Shown one piece after another: positions 15,266 through 23,364 of a stretch of 23,364 nt of DNA (its first letter is position 1; each line of letters begins with the position of its first letter). The position numbers were made by a program, and so were the translations under genes. Under the pieces are notes generated by a model. That model ran no database searches, was not told the origin of the DNA, and saw nothing but the letters and a program-made list of their open reading frames with translations. Origin of the DNA: Alphaproteobacteria bacterium (GTDB taxonomy: Bacteria; Pseudomonadota; Alphaproteobacteria; JAJTHO01); the NCBI GenBank assembly GCA_021297975.1, contig JAJTHO010000028.1:1-23364 (forward strand), read 5' to 3'.

Positions 15266-16306
15266 TCACGGCGCGGGGTTGGGGTTATCCTGATGAATCG
15301 CCTCAATCCCGGCTAAAACCTCCGCGCTGAGCGTGATATCCGCGCTGTCAATATTGGTTTTAAGCTGTTCCAGCGTTGTTGCGCCGATGATATTACTGGT
15401 AACGAACGGTTGCTGCGTCACAAACGCCAGCGCCATCTGTGCCTGGTCTAGGCCGTGTTGCCGCGCCAAGGCAACATACTGCTCAGTTGCGGCAACAGCA
15501 CGCGCACCCGTATAGCGGCTGAAGCGTTTAAAGAGCGTCAGGCGGCCTTTGGCTGGCCAAGGCTGCGCGCCATATTTCCCGCTCAGCATCCCAAACGCCA
15601 GCGGCGAATAGGCGAGCAGCCCCACCGAGTCGCGGATAGCCATTTCTGAAAGCCCCACCTCAAAACTGCGGTTCAGCAGATTATACGGATTTTGAATGGA
15701 AACAACGCGGGGCAGGCCTTCATCACTGGCGAGGCGCAGGTATTCCTTTAAGCCCCACGGCGTCTCGTTGCTAATCCCCACGGTGCGGACTTTACCGGCC
15801 TTGACTGCATCATGCAGCGCGCTGAGCGTTTCCCGAATGGGGACGCTGTCTTCTTCATGATGGGTATAGCCGAGCCGGCCGAAATAGTTGGTGGTGCGGT
15901 CTGGCCAATGGATTTGATAGAGGTCTATGACGTCGGTTTTGAGGCGCTTAAGGCTGGCGTCTAGCGCAGTGGTGATTGTGTGGCGCGATAGGCTGCGTTG
16001 TTCTTTGAGCTGAGGTTGCAAACTGCCCGTGGGGCCTTTGACTTTGGTTGCTAGAATGACCTCGGCGCGTTTGCCGGGGCGGCTTGCAAACCAATTGCCA
16101 ATAATCTCTTCGGTGCGGCCTTGTTTGGCCGGGTCGGGCGGTACCGGGTAAAGCTCTGCCGTATCCCAAAAGTTAACGCCGCGCTCTAGCGCATAATCCA
16201 TCTGGGCAAAGCCCTCATCTTGAGTGTTCTGCTCGCCCCAGGTCATGGTGCCGAGGCAAAGCGCGCTGACCTTGATGCCAGACGTGCCAAGCAGGCGCTG
16301 CTCCAT
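15266..16306 (-). CDS. tas: Tas-like NADP(H)-dependent aldo/keto reductase
   Basis: 346-residue TIM-barrel oxidoreductase of the aldo/keto reductase superfamily, cytoplasmic. The tetrad is visible: Asp48 and Tyr53 in FWDTAELYPVPP, Lys88 in LATKVKG, His133 in LYQIHWPDR. Strong resemblance to E. coli Tas: GTMTWGEQNT, AELYPVPP, SLKRLKTDVIDLYQIHWP, IQNPYNLLNRSFEVGLSE, and a C-terminal NPAP. E. coli Tas was found through suppression of tyrosine auxotrophy; its natural substrate is not firmly established. The ATG lies 2 bp after the entericidin-like stop, so the two are probably co-transcribed. The gene sits within an otherwise conserved rpsO-pnp interval. Confidence 0.9.
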   Translation of the reverse strand: MEQRLLGTSGIKVSALCLGTMTWGEQNTQDEGFAQMDYALERGVNFWDTAELYPVPPDPAKQGRTEEIIGNWFASRPGKRAEVILATKVKGPTGSLQPQLKEQRSLSRHTITTALDASLKRLKTDVIDLYQIHWPDRTTNYFGRLGYTHHEEDSVPIRETLSALHDAVKAGKVRTVGISNETPWGLKEYLRLASDEGLPRVVSIQNPYNLLNRSFEVGLSEMAIRDSVGLLAYSPLAFGMLSGKYGAQPWPAKGRLTLFKRFSRYTGARAVAATEQYVALARQHGLDQAQMALAFVTQQPFVTSNIIGATTLEQLKTNIDSADITLSAEVLAGIEAIHQDNPNPAP

Positions 16307-16308
16307 GG

Positions 16309-16422
16309 TTATTTCGCCGTGCGTTCGAGTGTTTCGCCCGTTTTACGAATATCCGTGCCAAGGCCTTGAACGGTGTTGCAGGCAGTGAGAGCAAACAACA
16401 CAAGCAATGTTAAAATACGCAT
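16309..16422 (-). CDS. Entericidin-family small lipoprotein
   Basis: A 37-residue protein: basic start, hydrophobic core (ILTLLVLFALTAC), lipobox LTAC with Cys at 15, then NTVQGLGTDIRKTGETLERTAK. The GxGxDI-K-G-x-x-L/IE-x-A pattern after the cysteine is that of the EcnA/EcnB entericidin family, small membrane lipoproteins linked to stress or stationary-phase lysis in enterobacteria. AAGGAG lies 6 nt before the ATG at 16422. It comes after the groEL terminator and 2 bp before tas, so these two may form a unit with its own promoter between 16423 and 16466. Alphaproteobacteria often carry single entericidin genes whose function is untested. No second member is adjacent, so an antidote/toxin pair is not supported. 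Confidence 0.82.
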   Translation of the reverse strand: MRILTLLVLFALTACNTVQGLGTDIRKTGETLERTAK

Positions 16423-16466
16423 ACAATCTCCTTGCTGGTGTTACTTAGCGGTGTTCCCGCAATAAG

Positions 16467-16491
16467 AAAAGCCCCCATTTAGGGGGCTTTT
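16467..16491 (-). terminator. Intrinsic terminator of groESL
   Basis: AAAAGCCCCC, five-base loop, GGGGGCTTTT followed by CTTATT on the minus strand, 36 bp past the groEL stop. The stem is 10 bp including A/T pairs, close to perfect. Confidence 0.9.
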
Positions 16492-16526
16492 CCAGAGAGG
16501 TAGTACCGTCAATAAGAGACAGGATT

Positions 16527-18179
<1,653 letters not shown>

Positions 18180-18198
18180 AGTGTTCTATTCCTTTAAA

Positions 18199-18516
18199 TT
18201 AAGCGGCTTTTTTCTTGCCAATGGTTTTGCCATCAATGATACCGAGCACGTCGGATTCTTTCATGATGATCAGGTCTTCGCCGTCGATTTTCACTTCCGT
18301 GCCCGACCATTTGCCAAACAGGATGAAATCGCCCGCTTTCACATCAAGCGCTTGCACTTTGCCGTTTTCATCGCGTGCGCCCGCGCCCACAGCGATAACT
18401 TCACCTTGCTGCGGCTTTTCTTTTGCGGTTTCCGGAATAATAATCCCGCCAGCGGTTTTTTCGTCTGCTTCCAGACGGCGTACCAATACGCGATCGTGGA
18501 GTGGTCTGAATCCCAT
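18199..18516 (-). CDS. groES: Co-chaperonin GroES (Hsp10)
   Basis: 105-residue lid of the GroEL folding chamber, forming a heptamer. It begins FRPLHDRVLVRRLEADEKTA, contains the mobile loop TAGGIIIPETAKEKP and the roof region, and ends MKESDVLGIIDGK plus a lysine-rich tail, slightly longer than the 97 residues of E. coli. ATG 18516 is chosen because GAGGA lies 5 nt upstream and MGFRPLHDR is the usual start. An ATG at 18528 would overlap that ribosome site. The 5' untranslated region carries a CIRCE element. Confidence 0.98.
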   Translation of the reverse strand: MGFRPLHDRVLVRRLEADEKTAGGIIIPETAKEKPQQGEVIAVGAGARDENGKVQALDVKAGDFILFGKWSGTEVKIDGEDLIIMKESDVLGIIDGKTIGKKKAA

Positions 18517-18564
18517 AGCATTCCTCATTGAAATTAAAGGTTGTTTTTGAGAGGCGGCGTGCAA

Positions 18565-18591
18565 TTAGCACTCGACGCCCTCAAGTGCTAC
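18565..18591 (-). promoter_or_regulatory. CIRCE operator (HrcA binding site) upstream of groES
   Basis: TTAGCACTC, nine-base spacer, AAGTGCTAC. The left half is perfect against the CIRCE consensus and the right half differs from GAGTGCTAA at its two end positions. It lies directly after the putative -10, about 50 nt before the groES ATG, so HrcA binding would cover the transcription start. Confidence 0.9.
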
Positions 18592-18592
18592 G

Positions 18593-18621
18593 GATGTAGG
18601 GGGTGGGGGAGGGGTTGTCAA
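18593..18621 (-). promoter_or_regulatory. groESL promoter, housekeeping / heat-shock type
   Basis: On the minus strand CTTGACA (TTGACA at plus 18616-18621), a 17-bp C-rich spacer, then TACATC (plus 18593-18598). CTTGAC with a -10 read as CCTACATCCG fits the alphaproteobacterial RpoH (sigma-32) pattern, and TTGACA fits sigma-70. Placed immediately before CIRCE, it suggests dual heat-shock control. Confidence 0.65.
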
Positions 18622-18631
18622 GAGATGGAGC

Positions 18632-18666
18632 AGAAAAAGAAAAACCCCGCCAAATGGGCGGGGTTT
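18632..18666 (-). terminator. Intrinsic terminator of rpsO
   Basis: On the minus strand AAACCCCGCC, loop CATTT, GGCGGGGTTT followed by a T-rich tail (TTCTTTTT). It is located 22 bp past the rpsO stop, and separates the rbfA-truB-rpsO unit from groESL. Confidence 0.92.
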
Positions 18667-18687
18667 CTCTATGCTGTAGAGCAACGC

Positions 18688-18957
18688 TTAGCGGCGCAAG
18701 CCCAAACGCTGAATCACGGTCTGATAGCGCGTCTTGTCGCTGCGCTTCAGATAATCCAGCAGACTGCGGCGTTGACCCACCATTTTCAGCAGTCCGCGCC
18801 GGGAGTGGTTGTCTTTTTTATGGGTTGCCAAATGCCCGGATAAATCTTTGATTTGTTCGGTGAGCAAGGCCACCTGAACTTCGGTAGAGCCAGTATCATT
18901 GGCCGATTTACCATATTCTTTTACCAGCTCGGCTTTACGAGCAACTGTGAGCGACAT
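18688..18957 (-). CDS. rpsO: 30S ribosomal protein S15
   Basis: 89 residues, the family's standard length. uS15 binds 16S rRNA in the platform of the small subunit. Signature segments: GSTEVQVALLTEQI (27-40), HLATHKKDNHSRRGLL (46-61), MVGQRRSLLDYLK, and the C-terminal YQTVIQRLGLRR. ATG 18957 with GGAGG 5 nt upstream is the start; an in-frame ATG at 18969 lies before that ribosome site. The start lies inside the end of truB (23-bp overlap), so translation is probably coupled. A terminator follows, so pnp is not co-transcribed with it as it commonly is. Confidence 0.98.
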   Translation of the reverse strand: MSLTVARKAELVKEYGKSANDTGSTEVQVALLTEQIKDLSGHLATHKKDNHSRRGLLKMVGQRRSLLDYLKRSDKTRYQTVIQRLGLRR

Positions 18958-19729
18958 CGAGACCTCCATCTATGATACGCTGCACCGCTGTATTACCCCG
19001 TAGAGCCGGGATGTCGTCCAGCACACGCGATAACGGCAGCATCCAAATGGGTGCAGCGTGGCTCTTATAAGCGGCAACCTCCTGGAACGCAACCGCTTTT
19101 TCCACCCGCCAGCCGCCCACGGCTGTGCGGCGTAGCTGTGAGACATAACCAACCGTATCAAGGGCGGCGGCAATATCGCGGGCGAGGCTGCGGACATAGG
19201 TGCCTTTATTGCAATGCACTGTGAAGGAATAACAAGTAGATGTGTGTTTTTCTTTAAGTGAAAGATTATGGATGGTTTGCGGGCGCGGCGCTAGATCTGG
19301 GGTCTTGCCGTCACGCGCGAGCACATGCGCCGCAACGCCGCCCATTTTAAGGGCGCTGAAAACAGGTGGTTTTTGCAAATAGGTGACACCGTTAAATTGG
19401 GCAACCGCCGCCTCAATATCGGCCAAAGACAACACCCGGTGGCGGCTTGTCTGTGCCAGTGTTTCGCCGTCATCACTGGCCGTCCCCACACCAAAAAAAA
19501 TCGTGAATTCATATTCTTTATCGAGCGTGTTAAGATAGGGAACCAGTTTACAGCCCCGCCCCATGGCCAGCGGCAACAAGCCAGTTGCGAGCGGATCAAG
19601 CGTGCCGAGATGCCCCGCTTTTGGCTTGCCAAGTGCACGCTGCACCGCAGCAAGCGCCGAAGCAGAGGTAAAACCACTTGGTTTATCAAGCAGTACAAAG
19701 CCGTTATTAAGGCAACTTTTACTACGCAT
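18935..19729 (-). CDS. truB: tRNA pseudouridine(55) synthase TruB
   Basis: Makes pseudouridine-55 in the T-loop of tRNAs. 264 residues. GFVLLDKPSGFTSASAL (10-26) is the family opening; GHLGTLDPLATGLLPLAMG (39-57) contains the catalytic Asp45; KPPVFSALKMGG is the conserved RNA-contact motif; GTYVRSLARDI is the C-terminal lobe motif. I chose ATG 19729, which overlaps the rbfA stop by 8 bp and gives the usual short lead before the first strand; ATG 19756 would add nine residues and overlap rbfA by 35 bp. It overlaps rpsO at the 3' end. Confidence 0.97.
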   Translation of the reverse strand: MRSKSCLNNGFVLLDKPSGFTSASALAAVQRALGKPKAGHLGTLDPLATGLLPLAMGRGCKLVPYLNTLDKEYEFTIFFGVGTASDDGETLAQTSRHRVLSLADIEAAVAQFNGVTYLQKPPVFSALKMGGVAAHVLARDGKTPDLAPRPQTIHNLSLKEKHTSTCYSFTVHCNKGTYVRSLARDIAAALDTVGYVSQLRRTAVGGWRVEKAVAFQEVAAYKSHAAPIWMLPLSRVLDDIPALRGNTAVQRIIDGGLDVAHSCS

Positions 19730-20126
19730 CCGGGGCAGAAAGATCCCGCGCCACATGGGGCGAACGCAGCAGGTATTCTATCCGCTGGGCATTATGCTGG
19801 CGGGTATCAACTAGAAAACGCAGCTGCGGTACCAGCCGCAACCCCATGCGCTTTGTGGCGGCAAAGCTCAGCGCTTTTGCCTGACGGCGGAGGGCGGCCT
19901 CGGCAATATCCACGCTGCCGCCGAGGGCGGTGAAATACACATCCCCTTGGCGCAAATCGGGGGAAATGCTGACATCCGCGATGGTGATAATAATGTGGTC
20001 TGCGTTATCGAGCATCACCTCGCCGTGTTGCAGCACCAGCGCAAGATTATCACGCAGTTCAGACGCAACCCGCTGCTGGCGCGGGCTTTTCGGTTTCGAG
20101 AGAGGAGCGGACGGCAGGCCTTGCAT
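19722..20126 (-). CDS. rbfA: Ribosome-binding factor A
   Basis: 134-residue KH-fold protein needed for late 16S rRNA maturation of the 30S subunit. Family features: a basic start (KPKSPRQQRVASELRDNLALVL), ISPDLRQGDVYFTALGG (the strand-helix segment of the KH fold) and LRLVPQLRFLVDTRQHNAQRIEYLL. ATG 20126 is chosen because AAGGA lies 7 nt upstream; a non-ATG extension to 20171 has no support. It is first in this transcription unit: infB, its usual upstream partner, is absent, and pdxH is divergent 53 bp away. Confidence 0.95.
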   Translation of the reverse strand: MQGLPSAPLSKPKSPRQQRVASELRDNLALVLQHGEVMLDNADHIIITIADVSISPDLRQGDVYFTALGGSVDIAEAALRRQAKALSFAATKRMGLRLVPQLRFLVDTRQHNAQRIEYLLRSPHVARDLSAPDA

Positions 20127-20179
20127 ACAAAAATCCTTACTATATTTAGAGTTAGCACCATAAAGGCACAAGGGATGTG
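20127..20179. promoter_or_regulatory. Divergent promoter region rbfA / pdxH
   Basis: 53-bp A/T-rich gap. For rbfA, TTGTGC and TAAATA with 17-bp spacing can be read on the minus strand. For pdxH, TTGCAT (20122-20127) lies 16 bp from TATTTA. Both matches are partial. Ribosome sites AAGGA (rbfA) and AAGGG (pdxH) are clear. Confidence 0.4.
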
Positions 20180-20791
20180 ATGAATACTAACCTTTTAGAT
20201 GAAAAAAAGATTACGGAGCCGTTTGCTCTTTTTGATGATTGGCTGAAAGCCGCAGAAGCAAGTGAGCCGAATGACCCAAACGCCATGGCATTGGCCACGG
20301 TAGGCGCCGACGGAATGCCGTCGGTGCGGATGGTGCTGCTGAAAGGTCATGACCAGCGCGGCTTTGTTTTTTACACCAACGACACCTCCCGCAAAGGACA
20401 GCAGTTAGCCGCGCATCCCAAGGCGGCGCTGACGTTTCATTGGAAATCATTGCGGCGGCAAATTCGGGTAGAGGGGCTAGTCGAGCAAGCAACAGCTGCC
20501 GAGGCCGATGCGTATTTTTCAAGCCGTAGCCGCAACAGCCAGCTCGGCGCATGGGCGTCCTTGCAATCTGCGGTGCTGCCTCAGCGGAGTGACTTCGAGA
20601 ACCGCTTTACCGCTGCAGAGACGCAATACAAAGATCAGGATGTGCCGAGGCCGCCGCATTGGGGCGGCTGGCGTGTGAGGCCGCTTTGCATAGAGTTCTG
20701 GCAAGATATGCCGTTTCGGCTGCATGACCGTTTGGTGTTTCGCCGCGAAACGCTAGACGCCGCATGGAATAGCGCCAAGCTCTATCCCTGA
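20180..20791 (+). CDS. pdxH: Pyridoxamine/pyridoxine 5'-phosphate oxidase
   Basis: FMN-dependent oxidase that makes pyridoxal 5'-phosphate, the last step of vitamin B6 synthesis and salvage. 203 residues, normal length. PFALFDDWLKAAEASEPNDPNAMALATVG as the opening region, PSVRMVLLKGHDQRGFVFYTN (FMN binding) and SRKGQQLAAHPKAALTFHW follow, then RQIRVEGLVEQ, SRSRNSQLGAWAS, PPHWGGWRV and a C-terminal AKLYP close to the family RLxP. ATG 20180 has AGGG 5 nt upstream; the adjacent GTG at 20177 is a possible alternative. Its stop directly abuts the stop of the convergent solute-binding protein gene, with no base between. Confidence 0.97.
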   Translation: MNTNLLDEKKITEPFALFDDWLKAAEASEPNDPNAMALATVGADGMPSVRMVLLKGHDQRGFVFYTNDTSRKGQQLAAHPKAALTFHWKSLRRQIRVEGLVEQATAAEADAYFSSRSRNSQLGAWASLQSAVLPQRSDFENRFTAAETQYKDQDVPRPPHWGGWRVRPLCIEFWQDMPFRLHDRLVFRRETLDAAWNSAKLYP

Positions 20792-22468
20792 CTAGTTATC
20801 GTCGTTAATAACAAAGCGCCAATCTTCCACCCATAAGGTGGCGGGAAACTGATGCGCTGTGGAAGGAATGCCCGTTGCGCCAATCGGCAATAAATAACGC
20901 GCTGGGCGGAAAAACAGCGGCAGGCTGGGTAAATCGGCGCTGTAAATTTGCTGCATCGCCCGGCGCAGCTGCAAGCGGTAGGCGATGGACGTTGTTTTAT
21001 CGAGGTTTTCTAATAAACCGTCCATCGTGGGGTTTTTATAACCGCTGTAATTCTGCCCGCTGAACTCATTTCTCTGATTCGGGATAGATTGGCTGTGCAG
21101 CAGGCTCGTTGCCGCCGCATCGGGAAAGCTGGCGATAGCAAACAGCACCGCCCCTTCAAAGCGGCGCTGGGGCAGAATCGTGCTCAATAGCTCCGATGCT
21201 GGCACAAGCTTTGGCTGCACTTCAACACCGATTTGCTTCCAGGAATTGGTAATCATCTGTTGCAGCATCGCTCTCGATGCGTTGCCTTCCGTTGTCAGCA
21301 GCGTGAGCGTAAACCGCTGGCCATTGGGCGCAACCAACACGCCGTCTGCCCCCGGCTTAAACCCGGCATCACCCAGCAGTTGCTTTGCCCGTTCACGATT
21401 AAGCGTTTGGATGGGTAAATCGTTGTTAAACGAGCGGTCAAGCGGGCTGATGAACGCCGGCGCAACGACGGCATTGCCGCGAAAGGCCGCCTGATTCATT
21501 GCCGCCCGGTCAAGCCCCAGCAACAGCGCTAAGCGGGTGCGCCGATCAGTGAGCAGCGGATTCTCAAGATTAAGCGCAATATGCTCAAAAAGCGCCGAAG
21601 GCCGCACCACGGCGTTAAACCGCCCGGCGTTTTGCTCGCTATAGCGCGCCGTTTCCTCGGTTGTTGCCAGTAAATCCCAAGCCAGCATGGTGTATGCGCC
21701 CCGGTCGTAGCTGCTGAGTGCGGCGGCAACACTGGGCGCACGCTGGAGGCGCAGGGTTTGCAGCTGCGGCTTTGCGCCGCTGAAACTGGCATTGGCTGTA
21801 AACAGCCAACCGCCGTTCCAACTGTCGGTTAAAATATACGCGCCGTTATACAGGCCGGGGTCAAAGGGCGTGCGGCGATAGCGGCTGTTTTTCGCGTAAT
21901 CTGCGCCGACGGCGGCTTGCTCTAATGCTTTCGGCAGGGGGTAGAAATCCGTCAGCGCGGTAAGCTCAACCGATAAATCACGGAAATGCAGGGTGAATTG
22001 CTGCGGTGAATCCACGGTCACTTTGCGGAGTCCGCCAAGGCTAGGGGGCAGATGCTCGGTTAGTGAGGCGGTAAACGCCGCATCCTCAGCGGTGAGCGGG
22101 CGGCCATCACCCCAGCGCAGGCCGGGCTTTAGGGTTACCGTAATCGCAACGCCCTGTTTGCTGCCGTCATAAAATTCCTGCCGAATGGTGCCGGCTTCAT
22201 TCGACGGCATCACCGCGCACAGCATACACACCAATTGCCAATTGGCATCAAAGGCCATGAGGGGGCGCAAAACCAGCCCCTGCGCATAGCGGCTGGCCGC
22301 GCCCCGGTCTAGATAGGGGTGCAGCCCCGCTACGGGGGCGGGAATACCAATGCTCAGCTCATTATTCTTGCGTACTTCCGGCGGCTTCGGGCGAACGATC
22401 TCATCGCCATATGCCTGTGCCTGCGGCGCAAAGAAACAAAACAGCAAGAGCAGCAGCCACTTAGCCAT
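20792..22468 (-). CDS. Family 5 (peptide/nickel-type) ABC solute-binding protein
   Basis: 558-residue periplasmic protein of the SBP_bac_5 (OppA/DppA) family. Residues 1-19 are a signal peptide (KWLLLLLFCFFAPQAQA) without a lipobox cysteine at the cleavage site, so it is probably free in the periplasm. Family features include IPAPVAGLHPYLDRG, LKPGLRWGDGRPLTAEDAAF, the hinge DPGLYNGAYILTDSW, NLENPLLTDRRTRLALLLGL and LLTTEGNASRAMLQQMI. The GLRWxDGxPxTAEDxxF stretch is diagnostic. ATG 22468 overlaps the pyrE stop (ATGGCTAA). No permease or ATPase genes are in the window on either side, so the transporter partners lie elsewhere or it has another role. Ligand unknown. Confidence 0.88.
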   Translation of the reverse strand: MAKWLLLLLFCFFAPQAQAYGDEIVRPKPPEVRKNNELSIGIPAPVAGLHPYLDRGAASRYAQGLVLRPLMAFDANWQLVCMLCAVMPSNEAGTIRQEFYDGSKQGVAITVTLKPGLRWGDGRPLTAEDAAFTASLTEHLPPSLGGLRKVTVDSPQQFTLHFRDLSVELTALTDFYPLPKALEQAAVGADYAKNSRYRRTPFDPGLYNGAYILTDSWNGGWLFTANASFSGAKPQLQTLRLQRAPSVAAALSSYDRGAYTMLAWDLLATTEETARYSEQNAGRFNAVVRPSALFEHIALNLENPLLTDRRTRLALLLGLDRAAMNQAAFRGNAVVAPAFISPLDRSFNNDLPIQTLNRERAKQLLGDAGFKPGADGVLVAPNGQRFTLTLLTTEGNASRAMLQQMITNSWKQIGVEVQPKLVPASELLSTILPQRRFEGAVLFAIASFPDAAATSLLHSQSIPNQRNEFSGQNYSGYKNPTMDGLLENLDKTTSIAYRLQLRRAMQQIYSADLPSLPLFFRPARYLLPIGATGIPSTAHQFPATLWVEDWRFVINDDN

Positions 22469-23108
22469 ACTGCTTTGCCCAACCGGCCGGGTCATCCAGA
22501 AACAGCTGAATCTTATCCAGCGCCGCTTTAGGCAAACGCGCCTCCGCGCGCGCAAGCGCCAGCACATCGCGCCATTGGCAAAGAGAATGCAGGGCAATGC
22601 CCGCTTTCTCTAAACTGGAGCCAGCATAGGGATAAATGCCGTAATGAAACACAACGATGCAATCGCGCACCTCTGCGCCCGCGCGGCGCAAGGCATCAAC
22701 AAACACGATTTTACTGCCGCCATCGGTTGCGAGGTCTTCGGCCAAAAGCACGCGTGCGCCCTCGTTAAAAACACCCTCAATCTGCGATCCGCGGCCAAAG
22801 CCTTTCGGCTTTTTTCGCACATACAGCATCGGCACATCATACGCATCCGCCAGCCACGCCGCATAGGGAATCCCCGCCGTCTCGCCGCCCGCAACAGCGA
22901 GTGGGCGGGCAACGCCGTTTTGTTGCAAGCGTTCCACCATCAGGCGCACCAGTATGCGCCGCTCTTTAGTAAAGCTAATCAGCTTGCGGCAATCCACATA
23001 CACCGGCGATTTTTTTCCGCTGGTGAGCGTAAACGGCTGTTCTGGACGTAAATGTACCGCGCCTGTGTTGAGTAATATTCGAGCTGCCGCAACAGCAATA
23101 GTATCCAT
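22461..23108 (-). CDS. pyrE: Orotate phosphoribosyltransferase
   Basis: Makes orotidine 5'-phosphate from orotate and PRPP in pyrimidine synthesis. 215 residues. FTLTSGKKSPVYVDCRKLIS (26-45) is the conserved entry loop, AVAGGETAGIPYAAWLA the substrate-side segment, VRKKPKGFGRGSQIEG (97-112) the flexible loop with catalytic basic residues, and LLAEDLATDGGSK (121-133) the PRPP-binding signature. AAGGAG lies 8 nt before ATG 23108. It follows the Kef-like gene by 12 bp and overlaps the solute-binding protein gene, so all three are probably one transcript. Confidence 0.96.
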   Translation of the reverse strand: MDTIAVAAARILLNTGAVHLRPEQPFTLTSGKKSPVYVDCRKLISFTKERRILVRLMVERLQQNGVARPLAVAGGETAGIPYAAWLADAYDVPMLYVRKKPKGFGRGSQIEGVFNEGARVLLAEDLATDGGSKIVFVDALRRAGAEVRDCIVVFHYGIYPYAGSSLEKAGIALHSLCQWRDVLALARAEARLPKAALDKIQLFLDDPAGWAKQYG

Positions 23109-23120
23109 TAAAAAAACTCC

Positions 23121-23364
23121 TTAACTATTATCCTCATCATCCGTTGATGCGTTGATGCGCGTCCCTGGGTTCTGTCCAAATGCGCTGACAACGGCTTTAC
23201 CGAGTTGCACGCTGGCGCTGGCCGTTTCCGGCACCGCCGCTTCCGCACCGAGACGCACCAATTCCTTGCAATCCCCCTCATCCTTCCCGCGCACCATAAT
23301 GCGCAAATGCGGGAAGTGTTGGCGCAGCGTTTTGATGACGGCGCGGGATGCTTTGGGGCTATCA
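23121..23364 (-). CDS. C-terminus of CPA2/Kef-type cation antiporter (runs off right edge)
   Basis: Last 80 or so residues of a protein continuing past the window. The sequence DSPKASRAVIKTLRQHFPHL, then RIMVRGKDEGDCKELVRLGAEA and VPETASASVQLGKAVV matches the second half of a TrkA-N/RCK nucleotide-binding domain as found at the end of KefB/KefC-like monovalent cation:proton antiporters (the V-PET-x-x-S-x-QL motif). A short polar tail rich in D, E and S closes it. Membrane segments are outside the window, so ion specificity and the exact subfamily are unknown; a stand-alone RCK protein is less likely but not excluded. Linked to pyrE by 12 bp. Confidence 0.75.
   Translation of the reverse strand, partial: DSPKASRAVIKTLRQHFPHLRIMVRGKDEGDCKELVRLGAEAAVPETASASVQLGKAVVSAFGQNPGTRINASTDDEDNS

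Overview
This 23.4 kb window looks like chromosome from an alphaproteobacterium of moderately high GC content (judged by eye, not computed). Support comes from a ZapA gene preceded by a DUF4164-type coiled-coil gene, a GroESL operon with both a CIRCE operator and a CTTGAC-type heat-shock promoter, a single entericidin, and a cluster of predicted glycosyltransferases ending in a deacetylase. Most genes are core housekeeping genes. No rRNA, tRNA, CRISPR array or transposase gene was seen, and the genus cannot be fixed from sequence alone.

Left part (1-3195, minus strand): the N-terminal half of transketolase runs off the left edge. It is followed by a 353-bp gene-free stretch holding a terminator-like hairpin in the tkt leader and two palindromic repeats. 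Next come zapA, a small coiled-coil gene, and a stand-alone ABC-exporter membrane domain with no ATPase domain.

Carbohydrate cluster (3225-9729, plus strand): five tightly packed genes encode two COG4671-type glycosyltransferases, two GT4-type glycosyltransferases and a NodB-like polysaccharide deacetylase. The last overlaps pgk (phosphoglycerate kinase) by an ATGA junction. The cluster starts only 29 bp from the divergent ABC membrane protein. It is the best candidate here for an undescribed pathway, probably making or modifying a surface glycan or glycolipid, but its substrate and product cannot be read from sequence.

Middle (9726-12989): an orphan VirB4-like ATPase with a hydrophobic N-terminal anchor converges on pgk and lies back to back with a secreted BTLCP/LapG-type (family C93) cysteine peptidase. 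No other type IV secretion gene is in the window.

Right part (13057-23364): on the minus strand the conserved order rbfA-truB-rpsO-pnp is interrupted between rpsO and pnp by groES-groEL, a 37-residue entericidin-like lipoprotein and a Tas-type aldo/keto reductase. pdxH is divergent from rbfA. It converges on a minus-strand unit in which a CPA2/Kef-like antiporter (C-terminus only), pyrE and a family-5 solute-binding protein are closely linked. Intrinsic terminators close the C93 peptidase/pnp pair, groEL and rpsO.
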